Below, piece after piece: positions 57,574 through 64,000 of a stretch of DNA of 64,000 nucleotides. Under the pieces are notes generated by a model. It did not search any database and was not told the DNA's origin. It saw only the letters and a program-made list of their open reading frames with translations. A program made the position numbers and the translations under genes. This stretch comes from F22 sp963678855. Its GTDB lineage: Bacteria > Bacteroidota > Bacteroidia > Bacteroidales > Bacteroidaceae. Positions within the stretch are counted from its first letter, which is position 1. Each line of letters begins with the position of its first letter. The stretch spans positions 124,001 through 188,000 of the forward strand of contig OY787448.1 in assembly GCA_963678855.1 (NCBI GenBank), read 5' to 3'.

Positions 57574-60261
57574 ATGAATAGATTTATTACATCCTGCCTG
57601 TTGTGGGCACTATGTTGTGTTGGTTATGTGAGTGCTCAGTCGTTCACAGGAGATCAACTGAAACAAGGGTATGCGGTCATGGGAGATAAAGTGACCTTTA
57701 TCTTTGATGAAGCAATGTATGACGTGACACCTAAGAAGGTGTTTGTAACTGGCGAATTTAGAGGCTGGGATACGTCTACGGATAAAGCGGAATGGTTCTT
57801 GAAGAAAACTGGTCAACAGTGGATGTTGACGGTGGACAACACGGACTTCGCAGTGATTAAGCCAAATACGAAGTTTAAATACCGTATGGATGATGGTGAG
57901 TGGCTAGCACCTCCAGAAATCGCTCCAAATAAAGATGGTGGTGACCTTGTCTTTATGAAGGAAGCTAAAGGGGCGACATTTACAGCGGAACTTACTGCAC
58001 AGGGACTTATCTGGGCTGAAGTGAGCCAAAACAGACCTTTAGTTGCTAGTGAATATCGCATCACTGATGCAAAAGGCAATGTGATTCCTGTAGCTGGTGT
58101 GATGCCTAACAGTGCCACATCGGTCATTATCAGACCAAAAACGAAACTGAATAAAAAGCGAGTATATTTCTTGGAAATCCCAAGTTTAGGGATGAAGACA
58201 AACTGTAGTTTTGACGGTTGGTTCCGCAGTACATTCTCTGCTAAAGAGTTGGGTGCTACTGTGGAAGACGGTAAGACTGCGGTACGTTTGTTTGCTCCTC
58301 GTGCAGAACTTGTAAAACTGTATCTGTATAAGGGAAGAAACGACAAAAAGGCGTATCAAGTGATTGATATGAAGGAAGATTGTGATGGTGTATGGGAATA
58401 CATGGTTGATGAAGACCTTCATGGTGTATACTATGATTTTACGATTCATGGTGCCGATGATCCAGGCAATACCTTCTACGAAACAAATCCAGTTCATGTC
58501 AACGATCCATATGCTCGTGTAAGTGATGATACATGGGGTAAATGTCGTATCTGGAGAAAAACGACTCCTGCTACTCCTTTAGTGAAAGGTATTCCTGCCA
58601 TGGAAGATGTGATTGCTTACGAGGTGCATGTACAGGACTTTACAGATCAATTGCCAGTGGCTGAGAACCTAAAAGGTACATTTGGTGCTATGGTTAAGCC
58701 TGGCTTAAAAAATAAGAGAGGCCAAAAGATAGGTTTTGATTATCTTGTAGACTTAGGCATCAACGTGGTGCATCTAATGCCTGTACAGGAGTATGTTCAT
58801 TTCCCTACGGATGATTGGAAGGAATCTTTTAAGGATGACGAATATATGAAGAGTCAAGGTATCGCCGAAGAGAACTATCAGTGGGGATATCGTACGACTT
58901 TCGCTATGGCTGTAGAGTCTCGTTACCGTACTAAGGGTACAGAACCTGGTGTGGAGCGTGATGAATTTAGAGATTTGGTACAGGCGTTCCATGATAAGGG
59001 TATTGCTGTGATTATTGATATCGTACCTAATCATACAGGTGAGAATATGGATGGCAATTCTTGGTTCTTCAATTTTAATGGTATTGATAAGCAGTACTAC
59101 TATCGTACGAAGGATTTTGAACATATCGGTGCTTATGGTAATGAGGTGAAGACCGAGAACCGTCCTATGACGCAACGTTGGCTAGTAGACCAATGTCTGT
59201 ACTTTATCAATGAATTTGGTGTGGATGGATTCCGTGTGGATATCGCTGGGCAGATTGACCAACAAACGTTGATTGCTCTGAAAGAGAAGATAGGTCAGGA
59301 TAAAATTGTCTATGGTGAGCCATGGATTGCATCTAATGACCCTAATTATGAGGCTAATCCTGATTGGGACTGGTATAAGGAGGATTCTCCGATTACTTTC
59401 TTTCAAGATGATTCTCGTAGTGCTTACAAAGGTCCTGTTTTTGAATTGAAGGACAAATTGAAGGATCGTGGATGGTCTGGAGGTAAGTTTTCTGATAGAG
59501 CTAATGTGATGAAGGGCTTGACAAATACTTTTAAAGATGAGAAATCTCCTCTTTCTGGTATTAGCTACTTGGATATTCATGATAACTTTGCGCTAGCTGA
59601 CCAATTTGGTGGAGATAAGTTTGATGGACGCACATCGGTAGATCAAGATGAGTATAAGATTGCGACGACTTTGCTGTATACAACGCTTGGTCCAATCGTG
59701 ACTCAAGGTGGCTCTGAGATTATGCGTAGTAAGGCGCATGCTCCTCTAAAAGAAGTGGCTAAGACAACGAAGGGTGGCTATACAGTATATATGCACGGCT
59801 ATCGCGACTCTTACAACCACAGGATTGCCAATCAGTTTGTATGGAATACAGTAGGACAAAGACCTAAAGCGGGCAACACAAACGACTATAAGAATATGTA
59901 TAATTTCTGGAAGGGAATGAATGCATTTAGAATGTCTTCTTATGGTGAAGTGTTCCGTGTGGCTGAAGCTGTACCAGAGGGATATTATACTTGGATAGCA
60001 CCTGCTGATAAGAGCATGTTGGGTTATTGTGTCGATGATAAGGTGGTGGTCTTGATTAATGCAGGTCAAAAGGTTAATGCGTTTGAAAATGTGCAATTCC
60101 CTGAAGGTCAGTGGAAGCTTATTGCTACAACTGATGCTGTAAACCATAAGAAAGGGGTACGCGGTCCAAGAGGCTTGAAGCATATCCGTGGAAATAAAAC
60201 AATCACTGTAGATATGAAACCGACTTCATTGTATATTTGGGTAAAAGTTTCAGATAAATAG
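57574..60261 (+). CDS. Secreted pullulanase-type GH13 enzyme
   Basis: This 895-residue protein has a signal peptide (about 1-22, ending VSAQS). An N-terminal carbohydrate-binding-like domain (VFVTGEFRGWDTSTDKAEWF) and a CBM48-like domain (TAVRLFAPRAELVKLYLY) precede a GH13 barrel. Catalytic regions are DIVPNHTGEN (region I), GVDGFRVDIAG with the nucleophile Asp (region II), IVYGEPW with the acid/base Glu (region III) and YLDIHDNFALAD (region IV). NYQWGYRT is the pullulanase-type YNWGY motif. It should cleave alpha-1,6 bonds in branched alpha-glucans outside the cytoplasm. The ATG at 57574 gives the best signal peptide. Confidence 0.9.
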   Translation: MNRFITSCLLWALCCVGYVSAQSFTGDQLKQGYAVMGDKVTFIFDEAMYDVTPKKVFVTGEFRGWDTSTDKAEWFLKKTGQQWMLTVDNTDFAVIKPNTKFKYRMDDGEWLAPPEIAPNKDGGDLVFMKEAKGATFTAELTAQGLIWAEVSQNRPLVASEYRITDAKGNVIPVAGVMPNSATSVIIRPKTKLNKKRVYFLEIPSLGMKTNCSFDGWFRSTFSAKELGATVEDGKTAVRLFAPRAELVKLYLYKGRNDKKAYQVIDMKEDCDGVWEYMVDEDLHGVYYDFTIHGADDPGNTFYETNPVHVNDPYARVSDDTWGKCRIWRKTTPATPLVKGIPAMEDVIAYEVHVQDFTDQLPVAENLKGTFGAMVKPGLKNKRGQKIGFDYLVDLGINVVHLMPVQEYVHFPTDDWKESFKDDEYMKSQGIAEENYQWGYRTTFAMAVESRYRTKGTEPGVERDEFRDLVQAFHDKGIAVIIDIVPNHTGENMDGNSWFFNFNGIDKQYYYRTKDFEHIGAYGNEVKTENRPMTQRWLVDQCLYFINEFGVDGFRVDIAGQIDQQTLIALKEKIGQDKIVYGEPWIASNDPNYEANPDWDWYKEDSPITFFQDDSRSAYKGPVFELKDKLKDRGWSGGKFSDRANVMKGLTNTFKDEKSPLSGISYLDIHDNFALADQFGGDKFDGRTSVDQDEYKIATTLLYTTLGPIVTQGGSEIMRSKAHAPLKEVAKTTKGGYTVYMHGYRDSYNHRIANQFVWNTVGQRPKAGNTNDYKNMYNFWKGMNAFRMSSYGEVFRVAEAVPEGYYTWIAPADKSMLGYCVDDKVVVLINAGQKVNAFENVQFPEGQWKLIATTDAVNHKKGVRGPRGLKHIRGNKTITVDMKPTSLYIWVKVSDK

Positions 60262-60322
60262 ATATGTAAATATTCCAAATGACATTAATCCCTCTGTGAT
60301 TGGTGTGGAAGATTTATGACGG

Positions 60323-60362
60323 AAATTCCCTTTTTGACTACAATCAAAAAGGGAATTTTTGC
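60323..60362 (+). terminator. Terminator after the GH13 gene
   Basis: AAATTCCCTTTTTGA pairs with TCAAAAAGGGAATTT around a six-base loop and ends in a T-tract. Confidence 0.85.
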
Positions 60363-60417
60363 ATAATAAACTATTGATAAAAGCGTGATAATACTTGCTA
60401 AATTAAAAGGTAGATGC

Positions 60418-60425
60418 TATATTTG
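60418..60425 (+). promoter_or_regulatory. Promoter of wcaJ copy 2
   Basis: TATATTTG is an exact -7 box 69 bp before the ATG at 60494, with TTG about 20 bp upstream. Confidence 0.6.
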
Positions 60426-60493
60426 TGTTCTGAATATAAGAATTGAAAGTACGTAAACATCGTTGCGTAAAGTATTTAACCGAACTAAATTGT

Positions 60494-61912
60494 ATGGATA
60501 GCCGAAAATCTAAACATGGGACCAGTACTGTGATCCCGTTCCTTATTGCACTAGGTGATGTCTTAGTGGCCAATGCTGTTTTTATCCTTTTCTTTATGAT
60601 TTATGACCACATCTCTATTTTGGAAGTTTTGGCTTCTAAGATGAGACTAATGGTACTATTTAATGTCAGCTACTTCTTAAGTGGCATGCAGCGTAATTAT
60701 AGCTATAAGATACGCTTTGGACGTGCTGGGTTAATGTTGCGCAAAATCTTTGGAGTTATCGTATGGTGGAGCGGTATTTTCTTTGTGTTGGCTTTTCTGG
60801 TAGTTCATAATGTAGGACAGATGATAGAATCGATTGTGTATCTATTGATTTTTGAAGCTTGTGCTATCTTAAGTTGGAGACTTTTGGTTCGTGTGGTGCT
60901 TCACTTCTATCGTGAAATAGGTGGAAACAGCCGAAATATTGTGTTTTTAGGCAACTCTAAGAGTATACGTCGTATGTATGAAACAACTAACTTAAATCCT
61001 TTTACAGGGCTTAAAGCAATGGGCTATTTTGCCGAAGAGCCTATGGAAGATGAACCAGAGGGGTTGATGTACTTGGGAGAGCTTGAAGAGATGCATGATT
61101 GGTTTGAACTGCATAAGATGCAGGTAGACCGTATCTACAGTCATATAAGTAGCGAATTTTCTCATTTGATATTGCCTGTTGTGAAGCTGGCGGAGGAGAA
61201 CTGTATCCATATGTTCTTTATCCCGAGTCTACATAAGTATTTCAAACGTAGTATGAAGTTTAGTATCATGGATCAAGTACCATTGTTGACTATGCGTGAT
61301 GAGCCGCTTGATAATGATGTAAACCGTGTGTTTAAGCGTGTTTTCGATATTATATTTGCACTCTTGGTGATGCTTTTGATTTTTCCATGGTTATTGCCTA
61401 TCATATGGCTGGGTACTACACTGAGCTCGCCAGGGCCTCTTTTCTTTAAACAATTGCGTACAGGACTAGATGGTAAAGATTTCTATTGCTACAAATTCCG
61501 TAGTATGAAAGTCAATAAAGATGCTGATAAGGTGCAAGCTACTAAAAATGACCCTCGAAAGACAAAGTGGGGGAACTTCTTGCGTAAGTCTAACATTGAT
61601 GAGCTACCTCAGTTCTGGAATGTCCTTAAGGGCGATATGAGTGTGGTAGGACCTCGTCCGCATATGTTGGCTCACACTGAAGAGTATTCTGCACTTATCG
61701 GGAAATATATGGTACGTCACTTAGTTAAGCCTGGCGTTACTGGTCATGCACAGGTTACAGGTTTCCGTGGAGAGACAAAACAGCTCTCTGAAATGGAAGG
61801 AAGAGTGGAGCGTGACATCTGGTACCTCGAGAACTGGTCGATGTATTTAGACCTCAAAATTGTCTTTCTGACAGTGTATAACGCTGTCAAGGGTGAGGAA
61901 AAAGCTTACTAA
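60494..61912 (+). CDS. wcaJ: WcaJ-like undecaprenyl-phosphate sugar-1-phosphate transferase (copy 2)
   Basis: This 472-residue enzyme is a paralogue of the one at 34.5 kb and has the same length. It begins MDSRKSKHGTSTVIPFLIALGDVLVAN versus MDSRENKHGTSRVIPFLISLGDLLVAN, differs in the membrane region, and is almost identical from LRTGLDGKDF to the end (VVGPRPH, KPGVTGHAQV, GEEKAY). The catalytic domain is complete, so both copies should be active initiators. An upstream in-frame ATG at 60443 adds 17 non-conserved residues and is less likely. The gene stands alone between the GH13 gene and the mutase gene. Confidence 0.93.
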   Translation: MDSRKSKHGTSTVIPFLIALGDVLVANAVFILFFMIYDHISILEVLASKMRLMVLFNVSYFLSGMQRNYSYKIRFGRAGLMLRKIFGVIVWWSGIFFVLAFLVVHNVGQMIESIVYLLIFEACAILSWRLLVRVVLHFYREIGGNSRNIVFLGNSKSIRRMYETTNLNPFTGLKAMGYFAEEPMEDEPEGLMYLGELEEMHDWFELHKMQVDRIYSHISSEFSHLILPVVKLAEENCIHMFFIPSLHKYFKRSMKFSIMDQVPLLTMRDEPLDNDVNRVFKRVFDIIFALLVMLLIFPWLLPIIWLGTTLSSPGPLFFKQLRTGLDGKDFYCYKFRSMKVNKDADKVQATKNDPRKTKWGNFLRKSNIDELPQFWNVLKGDMSVVGPRPHMLAHTEEYSALIGKYMVRHLVKPGVTGHAQVTGFRGETKQLSEMEGRVERDIWYLENWSMYLDLKIVFLTVYNAVKGEEKAY

Positions 61913-61957
61913 CTGAAAAAAAGTCCGCTGCAAAAGTGGACGTTGCAAAATACTTTG

Positions 61958-61965
61958 TATCTTTG
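61958..61965 (+). promoter_or_regulatory. Promoter of the phosphohexomutase gene
   Basis: TATCTTTG fits TAnnTTTG exactly and lies 40 bp before the ATG at 62006. No clear -33 element is seen. Confidence 0.5.
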
Positions 61966-62005
61966 TGCTACAAAATAATTCATCAATATAAAACGATTTT
62001 ATTAA

Positions 62006-63748
62006 ATGGAAAATCAAGAACTTATCAAGCAAGTAACGGAGAAGGCTAATCAATGGCTTTCTGCTTCTTACAACGCTGAGACGCAAGCTGAAATCAAGCG
62101 TATGCTTGAAGCTGAAGACAAAACAGAACTTATCGAGTGTTTCTACAAGGACCTTGAATTTGGTACTGGTGGTCTTCGTGGTATCATGGGTGCGGGTACA
62201 AACCGCATGAACATCTACACTGTAGGTGCAGCTACTCAGGGCTTGTCTAACTATATCAATAAGCAGTTCCCAGGACAAGAAGTGAGCGTTTGTGTAGGTC
62301 ACGACTGTCGTAACAATAGCCGTCTATTTGCAGAAATTTCTGCTGATATCTTCTCGGCAAATGGTATCAAGGTATATCTTTTCGAGGATCTACGTCCTAC
62401 TCCAGAAATGTCTTTCGTAATCCGTGACCTTAAGTGTGTAAGTGGTATCATCTTGACTGCTTCTCACAACCCTAAAGAATACAATGGTTATAAGGCTTAC
62501 TGGGATGATGGTGCGCAAGTACTAGCTCCACACGATAAGGGTATTATCGATGAAGTAAACTTGGTATCTGTAGATGATATTAAGTTTGAAGGAAACAAGG
62601 AACTTATCGAAATCATCGGCGAAGAAGTCGATAAGAAATATCTTGACGCAGTGAAAACTGTATCTATCGAGCCAGAAGCGATCGCTCGTCAAAAAGATAT
62701 GAAGATTGTGTATACTCCTATCCACGGTACTGGTGTGACTTTGATTCCTCGTGCATTGAAGATGTGGGGATTTGAAAATATTATCAACGTGCCTGAGCAA
62801 GACGTGGTATCTGGTGACTTCCCAACTGTGGAATCTCCAAACCCAGAGGTAGGTAGCGCATTAGCTATGGCTATCGATAAGGCGAAGGAAACAGATGCTG
62901 AACTAGTGATGGCTTCAGACCCTGATGCTGACCGTGTAGGTATCGCTATCAAGGACGATAAGGGTGAGTGGATCTTGGTTAATGGTAACCAAACTTGTAT
63001 GATCTACTTGTACTATATCCTTTCTCAATACAAGAAGTTGGGTAAGCTAGAAGGCAACGAGTTCTGCGTGAAGACTATCGTAACAACTGAGATGATCAAG
63101 AAGATCGCTGATAAGAACAATATCGAAATGCTTGACTGCTACACTGGTTTCAAGTGGATCGCGCGTGAAGTACGTCTTCGTGAAGGTAAGCAAAAGTATA
63201 TCGGTGGTGGTGAAGAAAGCTACGGTTTCATGGCTGAAGACTTCTGTCGTGATAAGGATGCTGTATCTGCTTGTTGTTTGATCGCTGAGATCGCTGCTTG
63301 GGCTAAGGATAACGGTAAGAGCTTGTACGAAATGCTTCAAGATATCTACGTAGAATACGGTTTTTCTAAGGAAAAGGGTATTAGCGTAGTGAAGAAGGGT
63401 AAGAGTGGTGCAGAAGAAATCGCTCAGATGATGGAAGATTTCCGTACAAACCCTCCTGCAAGCCTAGCTGGTAGCAAGGTGGTAACTATCAAGGACTACC
63501 AAACATTGAAGATGACTAACACTGCTGATTGCAGCGAGTCTGATTTGGACTTCCCAGCTACAAGCAACGTACTTCAATACTTTACTGAAGATGGTTCTAA
63601 GGTAAGTGTACGTCCTTCAGGTACAGAACCAAAGATTAAGTTCTATATCGAGGTTAAGGGTGAGTGTGCTTCTCGTGAGGCTTACCGTGCTGCTGATGCT
63701 GCTGCTGACGTGAAAATCGAAGCGGTAATGAAAGATCTTGGTATCTAA
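62006..63748 (+). CDS. Phosphoglucomutase/phosphomannomutase
   Basis: This 580-residue alpha-D-phosphohexomutase interconverts hexose-6- and hexose-1-phosphates. It has GTGGLRGIMGAGTNRMN, the phosphoserine loop LTASHNPKEYNGYKAYWDDGAQV, the metal-binding DPDADRVG, the sugar-binding GGEESYGFM and the phosphate-binding RPSGTEPKIKFY. The length fits the long PgcA-type bacterial enzymes. It would supply glucose-1-phosphate for RmlA and Ugd precursors or mannose-1-phosphate for GDP-mannose. It has its own promoter and terminator and is likely a housekeeping gene. Confidence 0.94.
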   Translation: MENQELIKQVTEKANQWLSASYNAETQAEIKRMLEAEDKTELIECFYKDLEFGTGGLRGIMGAGTNRMNIYTVGAATQGLSNYINKQFPGQEVSVCVGHDCRNNSRLFAEISADIFSANGIKVYLFEDLRPTPEMSFVIRDLKCVSGIILTASHNPKEYNGYKAYWDDGAQVLAPHDKGIIDEVNLVSVDDIKFEGNKELIEIIGEEVDKKYLDAVKTVSIEPEAIARQKDMKIVYTPIHGTGVTLIPRALKMWGFENIINVPEQDVVSGDFPTVESPNPEVGSALAMAIDKAKETDAELVMASDPDADRVGIAIKDDKGEWILVNGNQTCMIYLYYILSQYKKLGKLEGNEFCVKTIVTTEMIKKIADKNNIEMLDCYTGFKWIAREVRLREGKQKYIGGGEESYGFMAEDFCRDKDAVSACCLIAEIAAWAKDNGKSLYEMLQDIYVEYGFSKEKGISVVKKGKSGAEEIAQMMEDFRTNPPASLAGSKVVTIKDYQTLKMTNTADCSESDLDFPATSNVLQYFTEDGSKVSVRPSGTEPKIKFYIEVKGECASREAYRAADAAADVKIEAVMKDLGI

Positions 63749-63799
63749 TCATTTAGATTGTGTAGAATAGCTTAAAGCTATATCTCATATAATATAGAG

Positions 63800-63835
63800 C
63801 ACCTGTCAAGTTTTGGTTTGACAGGTGTTTTTTTG
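63800..63835 (+). terminator. Terminator after the phosphohexomutase gene
   Basis: CACCTGTCAA pairs with TTGACAGGTG around an eight-base loop and is followed by seven or more T residues. Confidence 0.88.
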
Positions 63836-63869
63836 TACGGTGTCTTGGGGAGCGCGCTACTGAACTTTG

Positions 63870-63986
63870 ATAGCGTGTTATCAGACTTGAGTAGAGAGTT
63901 ATCAAAGTCAAGTAGCGTGTTCATAAAGGAGAGACTATATAATGGCCTAGCTAGCCTACACGTATATAAAAGCCCGCTTTTATATA
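63870..63986. repeat. Short direct repeats and an inverted repeat near the window end
   Basis: Two 21-bp units lie in tandem, beginning TTATCAGACTTGAGTAGAGAG (from about 63879) and TTATCAAAGTCAAGTAGCGTG (from about 63900). A related inverted copy, TACTGAACTTTGATA, lies just before them. A perfect 11-bp inverted repeat TATATAAAAGC / GCTTTTATATA follows at 63963-63986. No gene was recognised in 63749-64000. The role is unknown. Confidence 0.5.
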
Positions 63987-64000
63987 TGTAAAAGCACTCC

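Overview
The window looks like chromosomal DNA of a member of the Bacteroidales (phylum Bacteroidetes). The evidence is: recurrent TAnnTTTG -7 boxes with TTTG-like -33 boxes about 20 bp upstream and weak Shine-Dalgarno signals; a DUF4373 / DUF4248 / HU / 'smalltalk' / amidase gene set that I know only from this order; a BACON-domain lipoprotein with an acidic surface-export signal; and WcaJ-, WcaF- and TupA-type polysaccharide genes. The genus cannot be fixed from the sequence. No rRNA, tRNA, CRISPR array, transposase or integrase was seen.

Layout. (1) 1-7.4 kb: an accessory replication-type cassette. A CHC2-finger primase (cut by the window edge) is coupled to an unrecognised 446-residue gene on the minus strand. 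Divergent from them are a DUF4373 protein, a protein with an internally duplicated unknown domain, a DUF4248 protein, a second-type DnaB helicase, an HU-family protein, a 41-residue smalltalk peptide and a peptidoglycan amidase. A perfect 36-bp palindrome lies in the leader of this operon. (2) 7.5-9.8 kb: a degenerate HAD gene, a frameshifted TPR gene and a GNAT gene. (3) 9.8-30.3 kb: polysaccharide module A: fcl and gmd (GDP-fucose), rmlB/C/A (dTDP sugar), an MBOAT acyltransferase with an in-frame stop plus an SGNH partner, two acyltransferase-3 proteins, Wzx, an EpsG-type polymerase, GT10 and GT11 fucosyltransferase-type enzymes, GT2, GT32 and two GT4 enzymes, and ugd. (4) 30.4-33.0 kb, minus strand: WcaF-like and GT2 genes, and a nucleotidyltransferase. 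(5) 33.3-44.8 kb: module B: a degraded nucleotidyltransferase paralogue preceded by a coupled 30-residue membrane peptide, WcaJ copy 1, GT2, a twin TonB_C protein, a DUF2867-like protein, a TupA-like ATP-grasp protein carrying a G9 tract, a second Wzx, GT4, a second GT10 and GT2. (6) 44.9-49.1 kb, minus strand: an outer-membrane porin-like gene with proV, proW and proX (glycine betaine uptake). (7) 49.3-55.5 kb: module C: GT4, an O-antigen polymerase/ligase-type protein, GT2, GT4 and a WecA-like initiating transferase. (8) 55.6-57.4 kb: a cobalamin riboswitch ahead of a beta-propeller lipoprotein resembling the B12-binding BtuG family. (9) 57.5-63.8 kb: a secreted pullulanase-type GH13 enzyme, WcaJ copy 2 and a phosphohexomutase.

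How the genes fit together. Modules A-C contain the parts of Wzx/Wzy-type heteropolysaccharide assembly. There are three possible initiators (two WcaJ paralogues and one WecA-like enzyme), nucleotide-sugar synthesis for fucose, a dTDP-6-deoxyhexose and a uronic acid, two flippases, two polymerase or ligase candidates and several acyl-modifying enzymes. Wza/Wzc export genes and rmlD are not in the window. Duplicated functions, AT-rich glycosyltransferase blocks, a poly-G tract and several eroded genes point to a variable, recombining locus. The plus strand changes from C-rich to G-rich somewhere between about 13 and 26 kb, irrespective of gene direction.

The best candidates for something poorly described are the primase/DnaB/HU/smalltalk/amidase cassette with its duplicated-domain protein and palindromic leader, the riboswitch-controlled orphan BtuG-like lipoprotein, and the 30-residue membrane peptide coupled to a nucleotidyltransferase.
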